From NCBI GenBank assembly GCA_905178155.1, contig CAJINV010000001.1, positions 15,686,142 to 15,750,141 of the forward strand: a stretch of DNA of 64,000 nt, written 5' to 3'. Both the position numbers and the translations under genes were made by a program. Positions within the stretch are counted from its first letter, which is position 1; each line of letters opens with the position of its first letter. This stretch comes from Amoebophrya sp. A120 (taxonomy: Eukaryota > Sar > Dinophyceae > Syndiniales > Amoebophryaceae). Shown in pieces: positions 10,632 to 22,969 of the stretch. Under the pieces are notes generated by a model. It saw only the letters and a program-made list of their open reading frames with translations. It was not told where the DNA came from and did not search any database.

Positions 10632-11324
10632 GATAATGATGTTGAGTTCGATGTGTCAGTGCAGTCTTTTTGGATGCAGAAAAAAGCTTGAACTTGTGTC
10701 GTTCTCTAGTAGTGCATGCCACGTATTATTTTTTTGAGTGTTGCTAATGCTATTTTTTTTTCTTTTCCAGCTTTTCTAATTTCTTGCGCGCTTCCGAACT
10801 GAATACAGGTCGGCATCACCACCTTGTCGAACGAGCGAGGCAACCCAAAACGATAAGAAACGTAAAGCGTGCGATGTCGATGGCGAACTGGGGATATACA
10901 TGCAATGTCTTCAGGCCTATGTCCACCCATGTCATAGTCGTCTTAGACAAGAAAGCGAAATAACCACGACAAACAACACAAAAATGGATCAATAAGAACA
11001 GAGTTGGCTATAGTCGGAGGCCACCTCCACTGATTTAATTGTCGTAGATCTAGATACATCAACACGTCTGCTTCTTTAGGTGAGCGAGTAACTCAAAATC
11101 ATCTATCATCATTCACGTTGCAAAATCTGACCAACGTTCCTTGTCCTTCCCTGCGAAATTCAAATTTGACTTTTACCTTATGTTAGACGCGTGAGAATCA
11201 AGATTATTCGTAGCTTGTGATTTCCATGTACATGTTCAAAGGTGAGTTTCGACAGTTTTGTGAGAATTACTCAACATCAAAATAAGATTACCCTGTCGAG
11301 TCATGATGTATGAGTATGTAGCCT
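10632..11324. other. Intergenic, no gene seen
   Basis: About 690 bp, AT-rich relative to the flanking genes. No ORF, inverted repeat or RNA gene recognised. Confidence 0.45.
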
Positions 11325-12545
11325 TTAGTCCGCTTGTTCTTCTTCTTCTTTTTCTTCATTTTCCTTTTCTTCAGCTACCCGCCATCCGTCGCGCGGCCCG
11401 TAAATCGCCAGCGCTTGCTCCAAATCTATCCAGAGCTCAGTTACGTAGCGCGCGTGCAGAAGTTTGCATGTGTCCCCCCAAGCAGACTGCAAAAAAGGAA
11501 CTGGTCCTTGTATCAGTCCGAAGGCTTCCGGGATTTCCTCGAGCTGTTTCACTGCAGTCGGGATTTTCATGTCGCACAAAGCGTTCAACCTCTCCAGCTC
11601 CTGGGCAGTCGGCACCGGGAAATACTTCGTCACCATCTGCAGTCGCGGTTGCACAACACCGTGAAAGCACTCCCCAGCGCCGGTGCCACGCTTCGTATTC
11701 CACGGAAATTCATCTGGTCGCACGACTGTGTTAGTTTCCGGGTCTATCAAAGTCATCGCTTCGGCCGCTAGCTCAAAGACGTCGCGCGGGCGGCTGCGCC
11801 TGCTGGTCCTCGGTCTGCCTTCCGGATGATCATGGACCAGGCGAGCTACCGGAATGTCGGTTCTGTTGCGGTTTTGCCGCATACATACCGATGGAGGTAG
11901 TCCATAGCGGCACACCTGCTCGTCCACGAGAAGCCTTAGCTCTGCTTGCTCAGTGACCTCAACCACCTTCCGCAAGGTGGTAACGCGGGCAATCGCGATT
12001 TTAAGGCGAAGCCATTCTATCTCACTAGTACGGGATCCGTAGCTCCTGGAGCTTGGGGAGGCGACTCCGTCGATGTCCTCTTCATCTTCTGTTTCTGCAC
12101 TCGTATCGCTTTCGTATTCAATAAACTCGTTGTCTTCATCCTCTCCAGATGAACTCGAGAGATTTGCCCACTGCTCGAAAGGTAGCCGCGCTATTTCGTC
12201 ACCACTGAGAGGTGAGAGAATGATCAGGTCGGGTCGATCTGGAGCAGCTGTAGTGGTTCGGGGGTCCTCCCGTTGAGCGGACGATGAGGCCGTGGGTGAG
12301 GCATTTTCTGACACCCAACGTGAAGCCGCCTGCAGAACTTCGCCGGATCGGAGGTTGGCACCAGCAGGCTCCTGAGCTGCGTCCTGATCGCCATTCTGCA
12401 GCAACGTCGCGGAAATTGAAAACTGAACCTTCAGCTTCACAGCATAAGGACCACAAAAAAACTTGGTTTGGAATAAAAAAACGAGGCACAGGAAATGGTG
12501 TGCCCTGGTTCTCAAACCGAACCCATGCGTAAACTTAAGCCTCAT
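11325..12545 (-). CDS. Unknown secreted or membrane-anchored 406-aa protein
   Basis: The ATG at 12545 is the first methionine of the open frame. Residues 16-32 (HHFLCLVFLFQTKFFCG) are a hydrophobic signal peptide or signal anchor. An acidic Ser/Glu/Asp-rich region follows (around residues 125-160), then a charged, mixed alpha/beta-looking region (EIEWLRLKIAIARVTTLRKV). The C-terminus is a Glu/Lys tail. I do not recognise a domain. Confidence 0.55.
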   Translation of the reverse strand: MRLKFTHGFGLRTRAHHFLCLVFLFQTKFFCGPYAVKLKVQFSISATLLQNGDQDAAQEPAGANLRSGEVLQAASRWVSENASPTASSSAQREDPRTTTAAPDRPDLIILSPLSGDEIARLPFEQWANLSSSSGEDEDNEFIEYESDTSAETEDEEDIDGVASPSSRSYGSRTSEIEWLRLKIAIARVTTLRKVVEVTEQAELRLLVDEQVCRYGLPPSVCMRQNRNRTDIPVARLVHDHPEGRPRTSRRSRPRDVFELAAEAMTLIDPETNTVVRPDEFPWNTKRGTGAGECFHGVVQPRLQMVTKYFPVPTAQELERLNALCDMKIPTAVKQLEEIPEAFGLIQGPVPFLQSAWGDTCKLLHARYVTELWIDLEQALAIYGPRDGWRVAEEKENEEKEEEEQAD

Positions 12546-13384
12546 AATGGGCGACAACCACTTCTAGTACTTCACACTCAAAAATGCCTCTGTCTGTGAC
12601 TACAACTTTCGATTTTATGGCTTTGTAGTTCCCCATACTTCGGTCTTAGGGACGTCCTCGTCCATGATCATGATCGATCCTGCTGTTATAAGTACCTCAA
12701 AGTGGCGACATGAAGATTTGCGTTCCGTGTAAAGAGGAGTACTGCACAACAAACACTTAAAACAGATAAAGAGAACCAATGAAAAACGCTGATTGAAACT
12801 GAAGATGGTCAAGATCGTCTTCTGCAACGGAAGATTAGAATCACACCATAACCGCAAACAGGTAGACCATGTCGATGACTATGACCTTCGGAGTTTGTAC
12901 TGCGTTTATTCATCTCATTGATCTACCATCATGGATCTACATCTACCAACATCGTCATAGAACTTTCGACATCAAAACGCCTACGAACTGACACTGGCCG
13001 CGAGCTTCGGAACAAATTCTTGTGAAGTGCCGGAACGCGAGCCCCATCATCTAGTAGCCGGCGCCAACTTGAAGTTGTGATTTGCGGACGAGAATTAGAA
13101 CCAGAATCTGTTCCTCGCGTACTTATCATGAGTCAGCAGATCAACGTATATCTGGGTCCGAGTCTCAGTCTCTCAATCCTTCTGTATGACTAAGTGGGAA
13201 TCGATGGTGTGTGCGCTAGGATCCAATCCAAACTCAATCGTCGAACCTAGTAGTTGTACTTGTAGTACTACTTACCCATCGTGCTGTATAAAAAAATTCA
13301 CCTGGACTACACACAGAGAGTAAGAGGCTTCCGCGGTGATTTTCAATTTGTACAAAATCCGGGTTTACTAGCCTGCACCTACCC
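12546..13384. other. Intergenic, no gene seen
   Basis: About 840 bp between the secreted-protein gene and the 3' end of the giant 2H gene. Only short ORFs lacking coding character; a TGATCATGATC-type palindrome lies near 12660. Confidence 0.45.
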
Positions 13385-16300
13385 CTACTCCTTCTTTCCC
13401 TCGTCCCGGTAGAACTTGGCTAAGTAGTTGTTTTATGCATTGCAAAAGTATCGCACTAGTATAAATCGCAATACAAATTTTTTCAGAAAAAAAATGGAAT
13501 TTGTAATGCTGATTTCGCTAAGACACAAGATTTGCCATGCGTGATTGCAATTAGTACGAGTACGATACTTTTGCATTGCATATGTTTTCTCTGGCGACCA
13601 TGTCTTTGCACTTGTAGTCCAGTACCAGTTCTCGCAGTAGCGTTCGAATCGCGATCGATACGTCTTCTTTGTCCCCAACCAAACTATCAAATGCAAAAAT
13701 GTCTGGGTCTGGAAAGTTGCCGGGTTTGTCATGCACATTTGCATGACCCAGGACGTCTGTAATGCATGGCCTAGCATCGCAGATTTTTAGAGGGCTTCCT
13801 GGACCTGATGTCTATTCCGCATGACAAGTGCCCTCCTCGCGTAGCACAAACTAGACTCCTCTTGCTGATCATGCAATACAGATTTTTTTAGAGTCCAAAG
13901 TTAGCATCACAAGCTCCAACCTTCCAGACCCAGACATTTTTACATTTGATACAACCCGGACGCTCGCAGTAGCTCTGCCAACACGTCGAAATCCGGCCCC
14001 CGATACGCGGCGCAAACCGCCGCAAGTGCGGCGGTTTCGTTCCCAACTAAAGAGCACGCCCAGACCGACGCAAACCGCTCGTGCACGACATCGCTGGTCG
14101 CGAATGAGGTAATATGCTCAGCGTTCTGTTTAGACGCTTTTGACGATGTTACTGCCGCTGCCAAAAAAACCTCCTTACTCGTAGTTACATCTGCACTAAC
14201 AGAATCGCTACCACCGCAACCGAAAAGTTCGGTGAGCTGATTCAGCGTCCGCTTGAATGTGGATTCGCGCTCGTCCACCGAAGGCGAAGCAGAAGCAGCG
14301 TTCTCGGCTGAGGCCGCGGCCTTCTTCGCTTTTTTCCTGGGGGTGCTGCTAGAACAAGATCCTTCACCATCTGGCTCGAACAGTTCCTCCAGCAACGTAT
14401 TGTTACTACCCACCACTTCCAGGTCGTCCAGCTCATTCGCGTCCCGTTGCCGCTTGTTCTGTTGGCTGTAGTTCAACATCAAAGCAGCACTGCCCGTTTT
14501 CGCGAGAAGCAGACTCTTCGGAGGCGCAACTGCGCGGTCTACCCCCTTCATCCGCGACCACGGTTCACCACTTTCATCAAACTGCTCCACCTGCTCTGTA
14601 AAAAAATCGGAATTCGCGGCCTGTTCCATCTTCTTCGCTGCTCCTTTGTAATCCTGGTACGCCGCGCCCTCCTTCGCCAACCGTGCCCCATAGGCCTTTT
14701 TGCAGAGGTCGAGAAACTGCGCTTTCTTTTTCTCGGCTGCCGCACGGACTTTCGCTACTTCCGCGTTGTGCGCCTCCACCACGCCGGGCGCCAGGCCCGG
14801 CAGGGGCTCAATCGGGTCCGGGAGCGGCACCACGTAGTTCGGGTCTTTTGGTTTTTTCATGTAGCCGCCCGCGTTCACGTGCGTCTTGCCGATGAACTTG
14901 AGGCGAAACAGGCACTCCACGCAGGTGTATCCCGTCGTGCCACACACCTCGTTCCGCACGCGCGCGCAAAAAGTTTCGAAATCCGGCGGGTTGTTCAATT
15001 CCTGGGCTATGGATCCCGATGTTTTCTTTTGGTTTTGCTTTCCCGACAAAATCACCGCCCGCAACGCCTCGCTCGTCAGCCTCTTGACGCTGCGTTTGTT
15101 CGTGACGGTGTCCGTCGAAGTGTACAGCTCGAGCAGCGTTTTTCCCGTGGGCTTGGTCTCGCCCGTGAGCTTGTTCGTTTTCGGCACCTGCATTCTTACG
15201 TCGAACTCGGTCTTGAAGTCCTCTAGCGTGGATGGAAATGTGAAGGGCTCCGCGGTCTTGCTGTGTTTTTCAAATCGGTTCACGTGCCGGCCCGAGGAGG
15301 CCGATTTCGGGAAGTGGTGTGGCGGTTTCAGCAACCAACAGATCGCGCAGAACTTCGAGGGCCGCATCACCATCACGGTCTTCAGCTCTTTGCGCGGGAT
15401 CGGCTGGAGAATGTAGTTGCTCACGATATCCCCAGAAAAAAACCCATGCCATCTTCCCACCCATCCATTTTTTGCATGAGATGAGACAATGTCTTCACTC
15501 GATTTGAAGATTGTTGTTTTGCAATGGCATCAAATTGAATGGGGATCATGGGTGTTTTTCCTGGATACGCGATGTCCGCATCGTATTGCTTCTTCCGCGC
15601 GTCGTAATCCTTCCACAGCTCCTGGATATACGGCTCGCACATTTTGTTGAAGAACCGGACCAACTGGCGGCGCAGATTCGCGCGGAAGCAGCTCGCGTCC
15701 AGTCCCGTTTTCGGAAACACCGTGGCGAGCACCAGAAGCAGGTACCAGTCGCGCTTGTCTTCCGGCAGTTCCGGCCGGGTGGGCACGTTTTTGCACACGC
15801 TCCACGCGTTCCCCAAGGGCTTGTCGCCCGCTTGGGTGATGCCGATCGCGGTCAGCACCAAACTGCGCAGCATGCTCGGGACCGAGTCGAACCGATTCGC
15901 GGGGGTGAGGGAAGCGACGTTCCGCAGGCGGTCGTGCAGGACCAGGGACAAGTCGAGCAAAATTTTCACCAGCACCCACTGCGCATTCTGAATCGTCAGC
16001 TCCCCACCGCCGCCGGTTTGCGTCGTCACGACGCGTTGCAGGGAGCTGGAGTTCTGGATCACCTTCGCGACCGCCATGCGCCACATCTGGACGTCGGGCT
16101 TGGCCGTCTCTTCGTCCCACGGGATGTAGGTTTGCTTCCTCATAAAAATCTCCTCGGCCTCACCGCCCTCCTGGACCGCGTAGCGCGCGAAAATGGGAAT
16201 CGGAATCACCGGCGCCGTGTTCTGCACGGGGCGGTAGCACAGGGTCGTCTTTGCGTGTTTCTCCCCACCGCCTTGCTGCTCGTTCAGGGCGATGTTCGCG

Positions 16301-19300
16301 GTGGCTTCCGGGATGGCAGCGATGTCGGAATACACATCTGCCTCGAACGTCAACATGCGGTTACTCACCCCACAAATGGCTGGAGAGATCGAGGTCGTAG
16401 GGGAAGCCGCCGCGGAGGTTGCTGCACCGGTAAAGGCACCGGAGCTAGTACCTTGGGTTTGGTTCTTTTGTCGCTGTAGTGGCTCCTGCTCAGAGCCAGC
16501 CGGGGAGATCGTCTTCATCTTGTTCTCCCTCTGTGCAATACGGTTTTCAACCGCTCGCAACAGCTTTGCGTCGGGTTTGGTGCGTAGAAAATCCTGGTTA
16601 GGGCCGCAGATCGCGAGCACTTGGTGCTCGAACGTCGTCTTGCTGTCCAAGGTATCGATGACCGCGTGCAAAATCGTTTGGCACACCTCTGGCTGGCTGT
16701 AGTAGTCGAAGAAGTCGTCTCTACTCATGTTCTTCAGCGTCGACAGGTTCGTCTTCGTAGTATCCGCCTTCTGCTGCGCGCGCGCACCGCGCTTGTTCTT
16801 GGCGGCCAGCTCGACGCATCCTACAGAAAAGCACACCCATAGATACCAGAAAAGGATGAGAATTTGTGTTGATGTTGCGGCTGCGGGTTTTAGTTTCACT
16901 GTATTAGTAGATTTGCGAGGTACTCAGCATGTGCATGATGAACTTTTTTCGTACCTACATCGCGAATTGCCAAAACCACGGTCACGACATGAATTTTTAT
17001 CAATATGGGTGTGTAAACTTGTTTTCTGCAGGATACCACGATCATTGCGTAGGTCGCGTTGTTCTTTCGCTTGCTGCTCAGGTCGAAAAATCGCGCCAGG
17101 TACACACACTTCCGCTTGATTTTCGCGCTCATCTGCTTCAGTTGCTGCGCAACGCGAACGGCCTCAAGGTCCCCGTTCTGCCAGGCGCGCGTCAAAGCGC
17201 TGATCGCAGGCGACGCTCGGTCGGTGTTCTCTTTCTGGGCGGTGGAGGCGGACTCGGTGGAAGGCACTGTTCGGATCGACATGGGCACATCTCCCTCAGC
17301 GGACGACGTTGCGGAAAGCAATGGCGCTGCGGCGCTGTCGCCACCACCTGAACTAGCAAGGGGTGTTTCATCTTCGGTTGTAAGAACGAGGGTTGCGTGC
17401 AGGGACAAAATCTCCGGCACGATCTGTTCGTTCCAGAGCGAGGCGAGCGATTTTCGGCATGATGATACTTGGCCTTCAAACGCAACCCACTCCAGGTGGC
17501 TCAAAAGACTTTTCAAATGCGGGCCCACAGTGCCCTCGAGCCGCTTGCCCAGTTCCTGCTCGAACGCGTTGTGCTTCCTCAACAGCAGTGCTTGCTCGCG
17601 CTGCTTCCGCAGCGTCGCAAGTTCTACTTCCCGCGGCGCAGAATGATCTTCAACTGGTTGTGGTTCATCCGTGGAGGGGGCCCCCGCAGATGTTGAAGTA
17701 GTTCCATTATTCGCAGTTCCTAGCTGGAGCTCCCCAATTCCCGCTGCCATGTCGTTGATCCGATTTTCTTCGTGGAACGCAGCTGTCAATTCCGCGAGTT
17801 TCGGCTTCATCTCCGTTTCCAAGCCCTGCAGGAGAAGCGGTTTGAACAAAGATTTGTCAACGAAGGCAGCCAGCTCGGAGAACGGAACGTAATCACCCGG
17901 AGGAATGAGAATCTTGCCCACGCAATCTACAAAGGGTCCGGCGGTGCTAGTCACAGAAGTACTCGCAGATCCGCGGGATGGTGGCGCAAAAGCAGCGGAC
18001 GATGTCCTAGTCGTTCCACAGAAGTCCCCCTCGTCCGAGAGAAGACCTCGAAAGGCCCAATCCCGCACATTTGAAAGCATCTTGGCCACTGTGATGTTGG
18101 TGCCGGTTGTGCCAGTGCCGTTTATATTATCTTCGTTCACGACCTCCGGTGATGTTGCGAACAATAGCTCTCCCGTTCCCAAGCCTATTTCTTCGCGCAC
18201 ACTCATTTTGGCCTGCCCGTCCGGTCGGCCGACAATGTGCAAGCGGTCCACCACGAACTCCACGGGCGCAAACGCCGGTGAGGTCGGGTCCGCGTCTCCG
18301 AAAATTTTCGTCGAAAATTGCTGCATTCGGGTGTCCGCATCTGCGGACGCGCACTGCCCGAGCGTCAGATGCGGATGGAAGTAGTCGGCGGTTCCTCTTT
18401 CCCCTGTTCGCGGTTGATCCGCGACGATTTTATCGGCACCGCAGTCCATCAGCGCTTGCTCGATTGCGTCTATCAGTTGGCTGAAAGAGCCTTGACTGCT
18501 GCAGCTCGGTGTGCCTTCCATCGGGTCGTCGAAGTCGGTGGTGTTCTCCTCGCCGCCTTTTGAGAGAGAGGACGACGTGGACTGCACCACGTACTCCGGC
18601 ACTAAATGTAGCGTTGCAGAGCCCTTTTGGCTGAACTTGCCGACCCGAGAAAACCGAATCTTGAACGGTGAAAGTTTTTTGCATGCAGCCTGCAGGCTTT
18701 TCAGAAGCGGGGACTCTTTCATCCCGTCTGTCGCGTCGTTTGCTTCGAACCCTTTTACAAAGGGGAACAAAAGGTTGACGTGCGGCATCCACTTGTGATA
18801 GGCCTTATCGTGGTCGCGACGGACGGCTTCGACCTTTGCATAGAAACTTGCCAGCTGGGGCTGCGCACCGGGCGGAATCAGGCACACGGCGGAGTGCCGC
18901 GACATCTCTTGCAGTTTCAAATTGGCTACAACCTTATTTTTCGATTGACTAGCTTTTGCTTTGTTGCTCAGGACCGAGCTCCCCTCCTTGCTATTTTTCC
19001 CTGATGCCGCCGGTCCGAAGTAGGTCACGCCCTCGGGCACGTGTTGGAAGACCTCGTCGATCAGCGTCGACCCGCAGCAGCTCGGCCCCTTGCGCAAGAC
19101 CCGCACCGCCGTCACCTGCGTCTCGTCGGCTTTGTTCACCACCACGGCCAGCACAACACACTTCTGTCCGAGGAGGAAGAATGGGTTCATGTCAATTTGC
19201 CCGATTGCCGCCTCGGCCGCGGCCTGGACATCGCCATTGGTCAGCTTCAAGTCTGCCCGGGTGTAGATCACGCAGAGGCAGTCCTCGAAAGCCCGCTTGG

Positions 19301-21972
19301 GTCCGTCCACGAAACTCATTGCTTCGTAGGGAATGCGGTTCGCGTCGTCGATTAGGAGCAAAGTAGGATTTTTCGTCGGGGACCATTTCGTAAGCGGCCC
19401 TTCCTCAATCTCCCCCATCATCAGCAAAACAGGTTGCTTCGAGTGCTTTGCGGCAGTCAACTGGCCGAGGAACGCTTTAGTAGTAGTATTCGAACTAGCA
19501 CCAGCAGAGGACGGCATTTTTCGAAACCCGTTGGCAAACTCGATAAAAATGGACACCTCCGTTAGTGATTTTTTTCCTTTGGCACTACCGGTGGAGGAGG
19601 TCTTCTGTTGTTCACCACCATGCTCTTCCGGATCGAAGAGTTGCGCCAGCGTCTTTGCAGCACCAACGGAGTTCGAAACCACAACCGGGCCAGGAACGTG
19701 CGCGAATGGATCTATTTTTACGTCCGCGTTCTGTTGATCTACTTTTCCCGTTGAGGTGGATATCCTGCTCCCAGCCGCCGGCGCTCCCTGCCTGTCCTGA
19801 GCTGTACCACTGGACGAGGCTCCTCCTGTGGCCGAATCACCATCGGCTTCTCCCGCTGCAGCTGCCCTACGTTCGATTTCGCGCAGGGACGGCGCGGTGG
19901 CGAAATACGCTTCTGCCGTCTCGAAGTAGTGTTTGTAGCATGCTGCGGACACCGGCGCAGACTTGTCGAGGCCGCGCGGGCAGTAGCCCTCCTGTGCAGT
20001 GTGAAGGTAAAATCTAAGTTTGTGGGTCCACTGTTCCTCATCCTGGCTTTCCCCCTCGTCAGACGCAGCTGGTTCTTCTTTATTTTCATCGGCCGCGTCA
20101 ATTTCATTTTCTTTCTCTGCGAACCGAGACTTGAGTCCGCTCAGAGACATCTTCAGCTTCTTTTTCTTCCGCATTTTTCCTTCAAACAGTAGCTGCCCGA
20201 GAGAAGTAGAGCCTCCGCCTGTGTTCCGCACAACCTGGAAACTTATCGCGCCATACGTGATACTTTCCCCAATCCGGTCGTTCATGGGTGCCGGGCAGTA
20301 ATAGCAGGTGTTCAACCCGTCGGAATCGACGTGCATCAGCATCACGATCGGGCGGTCACGACTCCACGCCTTCAGCTTTGTGCTCTGGTAGCCGGAAAAG
20401 AGCACGCAGCCGATTCCTTGTGACTCTTCCTCGGCACCGCAAGGGGGAAAAGGCAGACATTCCGGGCGGAACTCGAATTCGTGCACGAGCATCGGACACG
20501 TGGTCCCGCCCGGAACGTTCTCGCTGCCCAACTGGTCCCCACTCCCGAGAGCCAAGCTGCCGCTGAACCGCGTCCTCGAATAGGTTAGGTTCAAGCGCTT
20601 CTCGGAGCCAGCGAGACTCAAGTCGTAGTAGGTCGGCTTCTGCCGCGAATACACGACGAGGAACACTTATCAAAAGAAAAAAGCTCGTCACGATCACTCA
20701 TGGGCATGTTTGCAATACAAAATTGTCTGTCATGCGTAAAAATGCATCACAGCCACACTTCATAAGGGATTTCCCTAGTGTTTCTGCAATACAAGGCGAA
20801 GCTGTGATGCTAAAAAAATTTGTAATGCAAAACCTGCAACTTAGCGACTGTGACAAACTTTTTTCTCCCCATAACACTTTCCCGTCCTTCAACACAAAAT
20901 CTTCGCCGGGGTTCATGTATGGCGTTCTCAACTGTTACAACATTCACAACTGTTACATGAAATTTGTCACGCAAGAACAGCAACAGTGAAAGTGGCAATA
21001 TTCTTGCAGCTTTCGCATCACAGATTTTCCACAGATCATCATGCTGGTTAGCCCTTCGAAAATTTGTCATGCTAAGCACCTTGATCAAGTGGAGCGAGGC
21101 GGGTGGGAATTGTGCATCACAAATCCGTGTAACAGTTGAGAATGTAACAGTTGAGAACGCCATATCATGGGGCGGAGCATTGGGGTTTCCAGATCCACGG
21201 GAGGCTGGCAAGTCTTCAGCAAGGACTTCCCACTTTGCAAAACACCCGGTTTGGTTAAGTACTTCAGCGCCCGCTGGACCTTGTCATAGGCAGATTGCGT
21301 GTCGAAATTCAGGTCCGCAACCTGCTCAGCGAATTCCAGCCGCTGGGCGTACGTCTGGTAGCCGCAGTCGTGGAGAAGTGCAATGTTGCCGGACTTCGAC
21401 GTGCGCTCCTTCTGAAAAACAATTTCCCCAAAGGGTAGTGGTTGCGGACCGGTGCTGATGGCGTTATTCGCCTCTCCATTGCCATGTCTACTGTTGCTGT
21501 TCGTGGTCCCTTCTTGATGGCCTTGGTGTTGTGTCTGTCCAGGCGAGACGACACGAAAAATGAACACGTTCGAGCGGTATTTTTCTGCGATCTTTGTACT
21601 TGCCTCACCAGCGCTCAAGCCGCCAGCAACCGCAGCTTGCGCCTCCTCGTCGTGATCCGTGTTGCTGAGGTCGAGAACGCAGAAGAGAACCGCGGTCCCT
21701 TTTTTTCCCAGGTTATGCAAGTCGTTCCCACTGCTCCTACAAGTCATTGTTGTACCAGGCGAAGATATAGAAGCAGACGTATTTATTTTCAAGCCTAGCA
21801 CTTTCGAAGCGAAATACTCTTGAGTACAGAATACTAATTCCGCGTCGCGATTCCACGTATCGGTTCTGGCCGCCTCAATGGCCGATTTCAAAGTTGTGCT
21901 TCTTTTACCGTTCAGGGACTGGAGCCAAGAGGAGGGCACGCGCCCCCGCTCACTCGATTCCTGGGCACCCAT
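13385..21972 (-). CDS. Giant protein (about 2442 aa) with 2H-phosphoesterase domain; 7 exons separated only by introners
   Basis: Exons: 21972-21165, 20912-20874, 20662-17036, 16811-15568, 15421-13952, 13679-13583, 13428-13385. Each gap is an introner plus one 5-bp duplication copy. The exon lengths add to 7329 nt, a whole number of codons, with matching phase at each junction. The protein starts MGAQESS, a plausible N-myristoylation site. Around residues 870-1080 there are paired H-x-[NT] motifs (HKWMPHVNLLFPF and HPHLTLG), the signature of 2H phosphoesterases (LigT/AKAP18-like), which act on 2',3'-cyclic or 2'-5' phosphodiesters. A region after 15421 has two Cys pairs (FCAIC and CVEC) that could bind zinc. 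The last exon ends in a plausible YLAKFYRDEGKKE terminus. The substrate is unknown; an RNA-processing role is only inferred from the 2H domain. Apparent separate ORFs at 16896/16899 are an artefact of the intervening introner. Confidence 0.72.
13434..13582. mobile_element. Introner element, family A (IE1)
   Basis: 149 bp, terminal inverted repeat TATGCATTGCAAAAGTATCG, perfect 5-bp duplication TGTTT at 13429-13433 and 13583-13587. Contains ATTTGTAATGC and ATTTGCCATGC internal motifs. Separates the last two exons of the 2H gene. Confidence 0.88.
13685..13951. mobile_element. Introner element, family B (IE2)
   Basis: 267 bp. The inverted ends begin TATCAAATG and carry the family-B core TGTCTGGGTCTGGA. 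Flanking duplication CAAAC/CAACC (one mismatch). Its removal joins two 2H-gene exons in frame. Confidence 0.88.
15427..15567. mobile_element. Introner element, family E (IE3)
   Basis: 141 bp, ends TATCCCCAGAAAAAAACCC and its complement GGGTGTTTTTCCTGGATA; duplication CACGA/CGCGA (one mismatch). Lies in the 2H gene. Confidence 0.83.
16817..17035. mobile_element. Introner element, family I (IE4)
   Basis: 219 bp with one decayed end (CATCCTACAGAAAAGC) against TATCCTGCAGAAAACAAG on the other strand; both ends continue into ACACCCATA. Duplication CGACG/CCACG (one mismatch). Excision fuses two ORFs that otherwise overlap by 4 bp and would look like separate genes. Confidence 0.75.
20668..20873. 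mobile_element. Introner element, family H (IE5)
   Basis: 206 bp, ends TATCAAAAGAAAAAAGC and TATGGGGAGAAAAAAGT, both reaching GTCAC; perfect duplication ACACT. Contains CTGTCATGC and ATTTGTAATGC. Lies 44 bp from IE6 in the 2H gene. Confidence 0.86.
20918..21164. mobile_element. Introner element, family C (IE6)
   Basis: 247 bp with long inverted ends TATGGCGTTCTCAACTGTTAC; perfect duplication TCATG. With IE5 it brackets a 39-nt exon of the 2H gene. Confidence 0.88.
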
Positions 21973-22969
21973 CTTCTTACTTTGGGTGACGTAAGCGTGA
22001 GTTTTTGTTTTACATAGGGCGCTGTGACAAAATTACTGCTCCCCTGCTTCAAATTCAACACAACCAGTCTCAATAAAACATAACAAAATAATACTCAGGT
22101 AGTTCAGGATCGATTTCTTTGTAGTTAGTAGGGCGTATGTATGAAATTCAAAACTAGCGCTTAATAGCGCGTATGTATCATGTGACCTGCATAAACTAAC
22201 ACAAAAAAATATAAAGTAAAAATCACATCATCAACAACGACAAAAAAATCAAAGCAGCTGCAAGCTTCGGCTTACTAACTTCATTGTAAAGTGAGCATAT
22301 GTCAATGAAAATACTTGGCAGAAACCGAAATACAGAACCACAACCAGATTGATTGCGTGCGGCTTCCACGACCGAACTTTGGAAGAACCTTGATTCCGTT
22401 TTCTATTCTATTCCTTTTCAAGCCTGTCAAGAAGAAGACCTTCCTGGTGCTCGTGGTGTTTTCCTATTCCGAGTAACGCTCGTCCACTTGGGTTGGCGTA
22501 TTCGTATACAGCGACACAACAACACTACACTTTGCTCCACAAAGACATTCATCCACCGATCGCTAATATTTTTTTGCTGCAAGAACCGACCACCTACGAT
22601 CATGCTGAGCTGATTAAAGAAATGCCGGTATATATTAACTGCCAATAAAACCATGTTGCCGAAGCCGGAGGAAATGTTGAAAGGTAGAGGTTTCATCAAT
22701 CGCACATCTTCCTCGAAAGGACACAGTATATCAACGTAGCCGATAGACTGCGAGTACGAAGCAAATCAATGTGTGTAACTCTGCAAATCGCCACAAAAAT
22801 GATGTAGGTTTGATATTCTCATCTGACTTTCGTCCCTTCCGCGCGGCCTTTAGCGCCGGCCTGGACCGGCAAGAAGTCTGCCCAACTTCATGATCATCTT
22901 CATGCACACACATGATGGTTGCGTTATTCATCTTTTTAAATAGTACCAATAATAGCCGCCTCAGCGGGG

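Noticed and set aside
13685..13951. IE2 as an ordinary GT-AG intron (GTATC...GATAG)
   Set aside because: This one copy does permit a GT-AG reading that is also in frame, but its arms match three other family-B copies that do not; kept as an introner with this caveat.
16896..16899. Apparent 4-bp overlap of two minus ORFs with a signal peptide on the second
   Set aside because: The second start is GTG and the 'signal peptide' lies inside introner IE4; one gene spans both.
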